In this document: one piece after another, positions 43,819 to 51,477 of the stretch | How positions within the stretch are numbered: the stretch's first letter is position 1 | Layout of the letters: each line of letters opens with the position of its first letter | Source: VBDM01 sp049802235 | Lineage (GTDB): Bacteria > Pseudomonadota > Gammaproteobacteria > Burkholderiales > SG8-39 | Length of the DNA: 64,000 nucleotides | Direction: 5' to 3' | Assembly: GCA_049802235.1 (NCBI GenBank) | Contig: JBARMB010000102.1 | Location: 8,403-72,402 of the forward strand | Made by a program: the position numbers and the translations under genes | Notes under the pieces: model-generated | The model's database searches: none | The model's input: the letters and a program-made list of their open reading frames with translations, nothing else | Told to the model about the DNA's origin: nothing

Positions 43819-44828
43819 GCTGAACCTCCATCGGCCCACACATCGGTCATTGCGGATTCCAGCGCCGGCAGCGGCGAGGCCTTGGCGGCTTCCGTCGCCC
43901 GCTCGAGCTTCGCCATCGACTCCGCCTCTATTCTCTCCAGCGTCGGCGCGGCGATCCCGAGCCCGAGCAGCTGGTTGCGATACAGCGTCACCGGGTCGCG
44001 CTTGAGCCATTCGTCGACCTCCTCCTTCGGCCGGTACTTGCCCGGATCGGCGCGGGAGTGGCCGCTGTGGCGGTAGGTCAGGCATTCGACGAGCGAAGGC
44101 CCGCCGCCTGAGCGCGCCTTGGCGATCGCATCGCGCGCGGTGCGGAAAACGACGTCGGCGTCGTTGCCGTCGATCACGATCCGCTCCAGGCCGTAGCCCG
44201 CGGCGCGGTCCGCCGCCGGATGCTTCACCGCGGTAACGGCCGCGATCGGCGTGTATTCCATGTACAGGTTGTTCTCGCAGACGAAGATGACCGGCAGCTT
44301 CCACACCGCCGCGAGGTTGAGGGCTTCGTGGAACGCGCCGATATTGGTCGCGCCGTCGCCGAAGAATGCCGCCGCGATTTGCTTGGTGCCGCGATATTGC
44401 GCCGACCACGCCGCGCCGGCCGCGACCGGCAGGTGCGCGCCGACGATGGCGTACGAGCCCATGACGCCGTGCTCGACGCTGGTCAGGTGCATCGAGCCGC
44501 CCTTGCCTTTCATCAGCCCGCACTGCCGGCCCATCAGTTCGCCCAGCACCGACAGCATCGAGGCGCCGCGCGCGAGCGTGTGATGATGGCCGCGATAGGT
44601 GCAGAAGGTGTAGTCGTCCTTGTTCATCGCCGCGGCGAACCCCGCCGCCACCGCCTCGTGGCCGAGCGCGAGGTGGCTGGTGCCCTTCACCAGGTTCTGG
44701 AGAAACAGGTCATACGCGCGTTTCTCGCAATGGCGGATCTCGACCAGCAGCCGGTACAGCTGCAGCCTTGTCGCCTCGGGAATGTCGTCGCCGCGTTGCG
44801 CGGGACGCGCTTGCTGAGTGATACTCAT
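43806..44828 (-). CDS. 2-oxo acid dehydrogenase E1 component, alpha subunit
   Basis: The 340-residue alpha subunit has the TPP-binding motif GDGATNIGAFHEALN ending with CENN. CTYRGHHHTLARG and KGKGGSMHLTSVEHGVMGSY are typical of acetoin dehydrogenase and pyruvate dehydrogenase alpha chains. The phosphorylation-loop-like YRHSGHSRADPGKYRP is present. The ATG at 44828 matches family starts. A dispersed hairpin repeat lies in the 148-bp gap upstream. Confidence 0.93.
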   Translation of the reverse strand: MSITQQARPAQRGDDIPEATRLQLYRLLVEIRHCEKRAYDLFLQNLVKGTSHLALGHEAVAAGFAAAMNKDDYTFCTYRGHHHTLARGASMLSVLGELMGRQCGLMKGKGGSMHLTSVEHGVMGSYAIVGAHLPVAAGAAWSAQYRGTKQIAAAFFGDGATNIGAFHEALNLAAVWKLPVIFVCENNLYMEYTPIAAVTAVKHPAADRAAGYGLERIVIDGNDADVVFRTARDAIAKARSGGGPSLVECLTYRHSGHSRADPGKYRPKEEVDEWLKRDPVTLYRNQLLGLGIAAPTLERIEAESMAKLERATEAAKASPLPALESAMTDVWADGGSAWRN

Positions 44829-44880
44829 GTTCGAACCGCCTTCTATTATCGAGGATTCACAAAATGACCGGGACCCATCG

Positions 44881-44955
44881 TCGTCCCCGCGCAAGCGGGG
44901 ACCCGGCGGCTTCTGCCTTGAACGACGCTGGATTCCCGCTCACGCGGGAATGACG
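44881..44955. repeat. dRS3-like double-hairpin repeat, copy 1
   Basis: Two hairpins are separated by about 29 bp: GTCCCCGC-4-GCGGGGAC (44883-44902) and ATTCCCGC-4-GCGGGAAT (44932-44951). The second matches the ATTCCC...GGGAAT form of neisserial dRS3. Two further copies lie at 53,238 and 53,395. Confidence 0.85.
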
Positions 44956-44976
44956 GCAACGGAAATTCACTTGGCA

Positions 44977-46284
44977 TCAGTACGGGTTCGCGATCGGCAG
45001 CTCTTCCGCCGGATAGAGCGAAATGATCTTGGCGCCGTCGGGCGTGAGGATCACTTCCTCCTCGATACGCGCGGCCGAGACGCCGTCGGTCGCGGGACAG
45101 TAGGTCTCGACGGCGAACACCATGCCCGCCTTGAGCTCGATCGGCTCCTTGAACGAGTTGAGCCGCGAGATCAGCGGCCGCTCGTGCAGGCCCAGCCCGA
45201 GCCCGTGGCAGAAGTTGAGCCCGAAGGCCTCCATCTCGCTGGAGAAGCCGATCTCCTTCGCCTCGGGCATGGCGCGCGCGATCTTGTCGCTGCTCATCCC
45301 GGGCTTCAGCAGCTCGATGGCGCGGTCCATCCATTCGCGCGCTTTCCTGTAGGCGGTGCGCTGCGGCGAGGTCGCGCGCCCGACGCTGAAAGTGCGGTAG
45401 TAGCAGGTGCGATAGCCCATGAACGACTGGATGACGTCGAAAAACGCCTGGTCGCCGGGACGGATCAGCCGGTCGGTGAAATTGTGCGGATGCGGCGAGC
45501 AGCGCTCGCCGGAAATCGAATTGATCGCCTCGACGCAATCGGAGCCCATCTCGTAGAGCCGCGCGGTGGCGAGCGCCACGATCTGCGATTCCTTGATGCC
45601 GGGCTTCAGCGCCGCGGCGATGTCATGGTAGACGCCGTCCACCATGGCCGAGGCCATGTTGAGCAGCGTCAGCTCGTCGATGTTCTTGACCTCGCGCGCC
45701 ATCAGCATCACCTGCTGGCCGTCGCGCACCTCGATGCCGAGCTTCTGCAGCTCGAACAGCATCGGCGGCTCGACCACGTCGATCCCGAGCGGCATGCCGC
45801 CCACGCCCTCGGCGTCGAGGATCGCCTTGATCTCCCTGGCCGCGTCGCGAAACAGCGTGATGTCGCTGCCCACCGCCCCGCGCATGCCCAGCAGCCCGGC
45901 GCGGCAGTGGTCGGTGTGCAGCCAGGGCGCGTGCAGCCGGTGGTGCTTCGCGGCCGAGCCGAAGTCCCAGATGTACGGATCGCCGTTGCCGGTCAGCAGC
46001 GAGTAGCGCGTCAGCTTGTCGCGCGCCCATTCGCCGATCACGGTGCTGGTGGTGTAGCGGATGTTGTGCTGATCGAACGACAGCAGCGCCCCGAGGCCCG
46101 ACCCGGAGAGCGCCGCGCGCACGCGTGCAAGGCGGTAGTCGTGCAGCCGGCGAAAATTGATGCGCTCCTCGAAATCGACCTGCGTGTGGCCCGGCGCCTG
46201 CAGCGGCCGCTTCCAATTATGGTGCGGATTGATGTCGTCCGGCCGGATGATTTTCGGTTCTTCCCGATTTTTTGCTTTGGCCAT
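44977..46284 (-). CDS. M24 family protein (Xaa-Pro peptidase / creatinase fold)
   Basis: The protein has 435 residues. A creatinase-like N-terminal domain is followed by a pita-bread M24 domain. Candidate metal ligands are D283 (FFDVIQ), H360 (FCHGLGLGLHERP), E393 (AVETY) and E408 or E409. The usual second aspartate of the GYxxDxxRTF motif is a cysteine here (GYRTCYYRTF, C294). That makes ordinary dinuclear aminopeptidase activity doubtful. M24 relatives include creatinase and the DMSP lyase DddP, but DddP's aspartate pattern is not seen. It precedes the E1alpha gene. Confidence 0.82.
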   Translation of the reverse strand: MAKAKNREEPKIIRPDDINPHHNWKRPLQAPGHTQVDFEERINFRRLHDYRLARVRAALSGSGLGALLSFDQHNIRYTTSTVIGEWARDKLTRYSLLTGNGDPYIWDFGSAAKHHRLHAPWLHTDHCRAGLLGMRGAVGSDITLFRDAAREIKAILDAEGVGGMPLGIDVVEPPMLFELQKLGIEVRDGQQVMLMAREVKNIDELTLLNMASAMVDGVYHDIAAALKPGIKESQIVALATARLYEMGSDCVEAINSISGERCSPHPHNFTDRLIRPGDQAFFDVIQSFMGYRTCYYRTFSVGRATSPQRTAYRKAREWMDRAIELLKPGMSSDKIARAMPEAKEIGFSSEMEAFGLNFCHGLGLGLHERPLISRLNSFKEPIELKAGMVFAVETYCPATDGVSAARIEEEVILTPDGAKIISLYPAEELPIANPY

Positions 46285-46423
46285 AACAGTATTCCTTCGT
46301 CCGAATCAGCGGTGAGCAGTATGCCATGCGATCGCTCCCACGGCACGCCGCAAACGGGTTTCGCGGCAATGACAGCGGGGAAATCGACGCATCACCCGCA
46401 TCGGCAATCCTCTCCTGCTCGCG

Positions 46424-47524
46424 TCAAATCCGGGCCAGACCGAATTGCCCGGCGAGCCAGTCGGCCGTCCGGCTGCGATAGCGATACGGGCGGTTGTTGG
46501 CATTGTGCCCGCCGTCCTCGACGATCAGCAGCTCGACCGGACCGGAGACGCTCCTCGCCAGCTGCTCGGCGTGAGTCGCGGGCACGAGCCGGTCCTGCCG
46601 CCCGGTGACGATGAAGATCGGGCAGGTGATCTTCGCCGCCGCGTCCTGCATCGAGAGCGTCGCCGCGTGGCGCCGCGCGTCGGCCTCGGTGGCGCAATGG
46701 CTGCGCACGCGGAACGCTTCGCGCGTGAGCAGCGGCAGCCCGTCCCAGATCTTGTCCCACTCGAACGGCCCGGAGAGCGCGATGCAGGCCATGACGCGTT
46801 TCTCGTAGGCGGCGGCGCGCGGCGCGTAATAGCCGCCCAGGCTCACGCCCCACATGGCGATCCGCCCGGCATCCAGATCCGTTCGCGTCCCGATCCAGTC
46901 GCACACTGCCCGCGCGGCGCGCTCGTAGTCGCCGCAGATCGGGATCTCGTACTCCGCCTCGCCTTGCCCCGGGCCGTCGATCGCCAGGATGGCGATGCCG
47001 CGCGCGAGAAACGGCTCCTCGTAGGCGTGCAGTTCCTCCTTGGTGGAATCGAGGCCCGGCGCCATGATCATGACCGGTGAGCGCGCCGGCGCCTGCGCGG
47101 GACGCCGCAGCACGCCGTACAGCGTCCTGCCTTCGAACGGGATCGCGACGCGCGCGCCGGCGGGGCGCATGTGGGGCAGAGCGGCCTTGTAGCATTCGAC
47201 CGCCTGCATGTGGGCCGAGCGCATCTGCGCCAGGTCGTGGACAAAGACGAATTTTGCAAAATGGTAATACATCGCCGCGCGCACCAGGTGCTCGCCGGCG
47301 GTCAGCTTGTAGCCCTGGCCGAGCGCTTCGCGCCCGAGCGCCTCGTGGATTTTCGCGCGCTCGCACCACGCCGCGCACCAGTCCTCCCAGCGCTCGATCG
47401 ACGCGGTGACTTCCTGGAAATCGGCCAGCAGCACGCCGTTGGCGACAAAACGCGGCGCCCAGTGCGAGATCGCCGCCGCGACACGCGGGTCGGCCGGCCT
47501 GCTTTTCAATTCGACTTCGGACAT
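46424..47524 (-). CDS. Alpha/beta hydrolase, FrsA / dihydroxypseudooxynicotine hydrolase-like
   Basis: The protein has 366 residues. A helical N-terminal domain (about 130 residues) precedes the hydrolase fold. The nucleophile lies in MWGVSLGGYYAPR, the acid in TGRQDRLVPATH and the histidine in EDGGHNANNRPY; MAPGLDSTKEELHAYE is the oxyanion region. This layout matches C-C bond hydrolases such as 2,6-dihydroxypseudooxynicotine hydrolase as well as esterases. The start lies 15 bp after the maleylacetate reductase stop, so they are co-transcribed. Confidence 0.85.
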   Translation of the reverse strand: MSEVELKSRPADPRVAAAISHWAPRFVANGVLLADFQEVTASIERWEDWCAAWCERAKIHEALGREALGQGYKLTAGEHLVRAAMYYHFAKFVFVHDLAQMRSAHMQAVECYKAALPHMRPAGARVAIPFEGRTLYGVLRRPAQAPARSPVMIMAPGLDSTKEELHAYEEPFLARGIAILAIDGPGQGEAEYEIPICGDYERAARAVCDWIGTRTDLDAGRIAMWGVSLGGYYAPRAAAYEKRVMACIALSGPFEWDKIWDGLPLLTREAFRVRSHCATEADARRHAATLSMQDAAAKITCPIFIVTGRQDRLVPATHAEQLARSVSGPVELLIVEDGGHNANNRPYRYRSRTADWLAGQFGLARI

Positions 47525-47539
47525 GAACGCGTCTCCCCT

Positions 47540-48688
47540 TCAACTTGCCGGCCTGCGGCCGTGATGCGCATCATCGAGCAGCTTGCGGATGCCGGCGCGG
47601 TCGATCGGCCGCGGATTGTAATAGGGCGATTGCGTCGCCAGCTCGGCGGCGCGGTCGAGGTCGGCTTCCTGCATGCCGATGTCCTTCAGCGCCAGCGGCG
47701 CGCCGAGACTCCTCATCAGGTCGTAGAGACCCTGCGCCGCGTGCGGCGCTCCCGTCGCCGCGGCGAGCGTCGTCGCCCCTGCGAGCGTCGTCGCGCCTGC
47801 GAGCGTCGTCGCGCCTGCGAGCGTCAAAGCGCGCTCGATGCGCCGCATCGCCTCGGGCGCGGCGGCGTAATTGTAAGCGACCGCATGAGGCAGCACCACC
47901 GTATGCGTTTCGGCGTGGGGCAGGTTCCACGTCCCGCCGAGCACATGGCAGAGCTTGTGATGCAGCGCCATGCCGACCGCGCCGAGCACGCTGCCGCACA
48001 GCCACGCCCCGCAGAGGCAATCGCTGCGCGCTTCGAGGTCCTTCGGGTTCTTCGCCACCTGCGGCAGGCCCTGCGCCAGCGCGCGGATGCCCTCCTCGGC
48101 CATCATGCTCATGATCGGATTGGCGTCCTCGGCGTACAGGCCCTCGGCGGCGTGCGCGAGGGCGTTGAAGCCGCTCGTGACCGACAGCGCGACGGGCAGC
48201 CCGAGGGTGAGCGCCGGATCGTAGATCACCGTTTTCGGCAGCACCTTGCGGTCGCGGCCGGTTTTCTTCATGCCGCCTTCGGTGATGCCGTAGATCGGCG
48301 TCATCTCCGAGCCGGCGTAGGTGGTGGGAATGGCGAGAATGGGCAGCGCCGACTCGAGCGCCGCCGACTCGAGCGCTATGGCCTTGGCGAGGCCCGTGGT
48401 CGAGCCGCCGCCGATGGCCACGGCGCAGTCGGCGCCGAGGCGAGTCGCCTCTGCGCGCGCCTGCCGCGCCGTCTCGATCGGCACGTGCATCACCGCGCGC
48501 GGAAAAATTCCCGCGCAGCGATCGCCGAGCCTGCGCGCAATGTCCTCGGCAAGCGCCTTCTGCCCGGGCGTCGAGAGCACCAGAACCCGCTTCGCGCCGA
48601 GCAGCCCGATCTCGCGCGCAAAATGCTCGAGCGCGCCGACGCCGAAAACCACGCGGCCGGGAAGCGGGTTGTGGACGAACGCCTTCAC
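47540..48688 (-). CDS. Maleylacetate reductase
   Basis: This 382-residue member of the iron-containing alcohol dehydrogenase family reduces maleylacetate to 3-oxoadipate with NAD(P)H in hydroxyquinol and chlorocatechol breakdown. The nucleotide-binding AIGGGSTTGLAKAIAL and KKTGRDRKVLPKTVIYDP, with HHKLCHVLGG, are typical. The GTG at 48688 has GAGG 6 bases upstream and lies 8 bp after the upstream stop. Residues 289-308 contain three tandem LAGATT units encoded by 18-bp repeats. A smaller repeat gives ALESAALESA. Confidence 0.9.
   Translation of the reverse strand: MKAFVHNPLPGRVVFGVGALEHFAREIGLLGAKRVLVLSTPGQKALAEDIARRLGDRCAGIFPRAVMHVPIETARQARAEATRLGADCAVAIGGGSTTGLAKAIALESAALESALPILAIPTTYAGSEMTPIYGITEGGMKKTGRDRKVLPKTVIYDPALTLGLPVALSVTSGFNALAHAAEGLYAEDANPIMSMMAEEGIRALAQGLPQVAKNPKDLEARSDCLCGAWLCGSVLGAVGMALHHKLCHVLGGTWNLPHAETHTVVLPHAVAYNYAAAPEAMRRIERALTLAGATTLAGATTLAGATTLAAATGAPHAAQGLYDLMRSLGAPLALKDIGMQEADLDRAAELATQSPYYNPRPIDRAGIRKLLDDAHHGRRPAS
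47763..47825. repeat. 18-bp in-frame tandem repeat inside maleylacetate reductase
   Basis: Three nearly identical 18-bp units (47763-47780, 47781-47798, 47799-47816) are followed by a partial unit. They differ at one base and encode LAGATT repeats. The multiple of three keeps the frame, so copy number could vary between strains without breaking the gene. Confidence 0.9.
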
Positions 48689-48696
48689 TGCCGGCC

Positions 48697-49941
48697 TCAG
48701 TTCTCCGGCCCGGCGTAGGCGCCGGCCGTATGGGGAAACATCGATTTGACGATCTTGAAGCGCGAGATGTCGACGCTCGCGTCCATGTGCAGGAAGATCG
48801 CGGCATCGCGGAAGAATTTCTCGATGCCGAATTCGAGCATCATGCCGTTGCCGCCGTGCAGCTCCACCGCGTGCCTGGCCACCTCGAAGATTTCCTCCGA
48901 GGCGAAAACCTTGACCATGTTGCACAGCGCATCGGCGTCCGGTGAGCGCTCATCGACCGCGCGCGAGGCTTCCCGCAGCAGTGCGCGCACCGCGGCGAGC
49001 TTGGTCGCCATGTCGGCCAGGCGCAGCGCGACCGCCTGGTGCTTGATCAGGATGCGCCCGCCCTGCACGTAGTTCTGCACGTACTCGGCCGTCTTTTCGA
49101 ACGCCGCCATGCCGACGCCGAGGTTCTTCGCCGCCTGGATGATCTTGCCGGGAAGGAAATAGATACCGGCCTTGGACAGCGCATTGCCCTCGACCAGCAG
49201 ATGGTCCCGGGGCACGGCGCAGTCCTCGAACGTGATTTCGCCGTTGTTCATGAAGCGGCAGCCGAGCGTCTCGTTGCAGCGGGTGACGGCAAGGCCGGGC
49301 GTATCGCGCGGCACGAGAAAGCTCGAGGTGCCCTGCAGCATGCCGAGCGCCGGATTGGTGTTGGCGTAGACGACGTAGAGGCCGGCGTCGTAGCCGTTGC
49401 TGATGAACTGCTTGCGGCCGTTGATGACCCACTGGTCGCCCTTCGGAACGGCGCGGGTGTGCATCGCCGCCTCCGGCACGTTGTAGGGCAGCCAGCGGTC
49501 GGACGCTCCGCGCGGCTCGGTGAGACAGTGCGCCAGGAGGAAACCGGGGTCCTGCATCAGGCGCGCGAACCAGCGTTGCTGCAGGTGCCGCGGCGCCAGG
49601 TTGCGCAGCAGCACCGACACCTTCCAGTTCTGCACCAGCTTGTCGGCGAGCCCCGAATCGCCGCGCGCGATCTCCTCGGCGATGAGGGCGAAGGTCCGCA
49701 CCTCGGTGCCGGGATCGAGCTGCACGCCGCCGAACTCCTCCGGCACGCCGAGCGTGCGGACGCCGATCCTGTCGGCCTGCTCGAGGATCGAGCGCGGCAG
49801 GCGGTCGTCGGGCTCCATGCTCCACTCTTGCTGCCAGTGCTTGCGGATGAAGGGGGTGACAAAGTCGTCCACGAAGGCGCGGCAGCTCTGGCGCATCATC
49901 TTCTGCTCTTCCGACAGCCCGCGATCGATCATGTCCATCAT
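48697..49941 (-). CDS. Acyl-CoA dehydrogenase family protein
   Basis: The flavoprotein has 414 residues, starting MMDMIDRGLSEEQKMMRQSC. The FAD/substrate regions LAHCLTEPRGASD and VINGRKQFISNG are present, with VELHGGNGMMLEFGIEKFFR near the end. At the position of the catalytic Glu-Gly-Thr the sequence is MDAS (D387), as in the few family members that use Asp. The substrate is unknown. AGGA lies 7 bases before the ATG at 49941. It stands between pcaJ and maleylacetate reductase. Confidence 0.87.
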   Translation of the reverse strand: MMDMIDRGLSEEQKMMRQSCRAFVDDFVTPFIRKHWQQEWSMEPDDRLPRSILEQADRIGVRTLGVPEEFGGVQLDPGTEVRTFALIAEEIARGDSGLADKLVQNWKVSVLLRNLAPRHLQQRWFARLMQDPGFLLAHCLTEPRGASDRWLPYNVPEAAMHTRAVPKGDQWVINGRKQFISNGYDAGLYVVYANTNPALGMLQGTSSFLVPRDTPGLAVTRCNETLGCRFMNNGEITFEDCAVPRDHLLVEGNALSKAGIYFLPGKIIQAAKNLGVGMAAFEKTAEYVQNYVQGGRILIKHQAVALRLADMATKLAAVRALLREASRAVDERSPDADALCNMVKVFASEEIFEVARHAVELHGGNGMMLEFGIEKFFRDAAIFLHMDASVDISRFKIVKSMFPHTAGAYAGPEN

Positions 49942-50014
49942 GGGGGTTTCCTTTTCCGGGGTGGCGATGAAACGGGGTTCGGGGAGCGGTACGCCCGCGC
50001 CCCCGTGAAACGAT

Positions 50015-50677
50015 TCAAGCGGCGGCTTTTGCGCCGGGCGGCAACAACGGCAGTCCGGTGAGGCGCTGCAGCTCGGCAAAATCGAGCCCCGCGACGAGGT
50101 CGCCTGCCGCCAGGCCGCGCGGCGAGATGTCGATCACCGCAAGATCGGTGTAGATGCGCTTCACCACGCCAATGCCGGTGAGCGGATAAGTGCAGCGCTC
50201 GACGATCTTCGACTCCCCGCTCTTCGTAAGATGCTCCATCATCACCCAGACGTTTTTCGCCCCGACCGCGAGGTCCATCGCGCCACCGACCGCGGGTATC
50301 GCGTCCTTCGTGCCGGTGTGCCAGTTGGCGAGGTCGCCGCCGGCGGACACCTGGAACGCGCCCATCACGCAGATGTCGAGATGCCCGCCGCGCATCATCG
50401 CGAAAGAATCCGTGTGGTGGAAATACGCGCCGCCAGTGAGCAAGGTCACGGGCTCTTTACCGGCGTTGATGAGGTCCGGGTCCTCCCGCCCTGGCGCGGG
50501 CGCCGGACCCATTCCCAGGATGCCGTTCTCGCTGTGCAGGAAAATCTCGCGGTCCTTCGGCAGATGGTTGGCGACCAGCGTCGGCATGCCGATGCCGAGG
50601 TTGACGTAGGCACCTTCGGGGATGTCCTGCGCGATGCGCTGGGCGATCTGCTCGCGGGTGAGCTTGGCGTAGCTCAT
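50015..50677 (-). CDS. pcaJ: 3-oxoadipate CoA-transferase subunit B
   Basis: The protein has 220 residues. The catalytic glutamate is in LHSENGILGMGP (E50). AYVNLGIGMPTLVANHLP, GGHLDICVMGAFQVS and GDLANWHTG follow the PcaJ/ScoB pattern. It transfers CoA from succinyl-CoA to 3-oxoadipate. The ATG at 50677 overlaps the pcaI stop by 4 bases. Because maleylacetate reductase is nearby, 3-oxoadipate is a better substrate guess than acetoacetate. Confidence 0.9.
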   Translation of the reverse strand: MSYAKLTREQIAQRIAQDIPEGAYVNLGIGMPTLVANHLPKDREIFLHSENGILGMGPAPAPGREDPDLINAGKEPVTLLTGGAYFHHTDSFAMMRGGHLDICVMGAFQVSAGGDLANWHTGTKDAIPAVGGAMDLAVGAKNVWVMMEHLTKSGESKIVERCTYPLTGIGVVKRIYTDLAVIDISPRGLAAGDLVAGLDFAELQRLTGLPLLPPGAKAAA

Positions 50678-51375
50678 GCCGCCGCCTCCACTGGCTGAGC
50701 TGTGGTTTTCTTCCGCGCCACCTTCACCACCCGCGTCACGAAAATCCCCGGCGTCACGATGCACTCCGGGTCGAGCGCGCCCAGTTCCACCGTCTCGTAG
50801 ACCTGCGCGATCGTGCACTTCGCGGCGCTCGCCATGGTCGGGCCGAAGTTGCGCGCGCTCTTTCGGTAGATAAGGTTTCCCCAGCGGTCGCCGCGCTCGG
50901 CCTTGATGAGCGCCACGTCGCCGAAGAGCGCGTGCTCGAGCACGCAGCCGCGGCCGTCGATCAGCCGCGTTTCCTTGCCTTTCGCGAGCTCGGTGCCGTA
51001 GCCGGTAGGCGTGTAGAAGGCGGCGATGCCGGCGCCGGCGGCGCGCATGCGCTCCGAGAGCGTCCCCTGCGGCACCAGCTCGAGCTCGACCTTGCCCGCG
51101 CGGTAGAGCGCTTCGAACACCTGCGAGTCGGCCTGGCGCGGATACGAGCAGACGATCTTCCTCACGCGAGCGGCCTTGAGCAGCGCGGCGACGCCGAACT
51201 CGGCGTTGCCGGCGTTGTTGTTGACGATGACGAGGTCGCGCGCGCCCTGGGCGATCAGCGCGTCGACCAGTTCCGCGGGAACTCCCGCGCCGCCAAAGCC
51301 GCCGATCAGCACGGTCGCGCCGTCGCGAATGTCGGCAAGCGCCTCGGCGACGGAGGCGACGATTTTGTTCACCAC
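50674..51375 (-). CDS. pcaI: 3-oxoadipate CoA-transferase subunit A
   Basis: The protein has 233 residues with VLIGGFGGAGVPAELVDALI, VNNNAGNAEFGVAALLKA and GTLSERMRAAGAGIAAFYTP, typical of the alpha chain. The start is a GTG at 51375 (a second GTG follows) with GGAGG 9 bases upstream. It is the first gene of the minus-strand catabolic run. A 102-bp gap separates it from the divergent dehydratase gene, so promoters for both lie there. Confidence 0.9.
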   Translation of the reverse strand: MVNKIVASVAEALADIRDGATVLIGGFGGAGVPAELVDALIAQGARDLVIVNNNAGNAEFGVAALLKAARVRKIVCSYPRQADSQVFEALYRAGKVELELVPQGTLSERMRAAGAGIAAFYTPTGYGTELAKGKETRLIDGRGCVLEHALFGDVALIKAERGDRWGNLIYRKSARNFGPTMASAAKCTIAQVYETVELGALDPECIVTPGIFVTRVVKVARKKTTAQPVEAAA

Positions 51376-51477
51376 GACCCGGTTCCTCCCGAATCGGGGC
51401 ATCGTAGTCAGGCGGGCTGCCGCTGTCAACGCGGACTGCGGGTAGAATTGCGCTGTCGAAACGCCGCGCCTCCCGCC

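Noticed and set aside
44977..46284. DMSP lyase DddP
   Set aside because: The M24 fold agrees, but the additional Asp ligands known for DddP are not seen, so the specific call is unsupported.
47763..47825. Short regular repeats that could suggest a CRISPR array
   Set aside because: The units are contiguous with no spacers and keep the frame of maleylacetate reductase.
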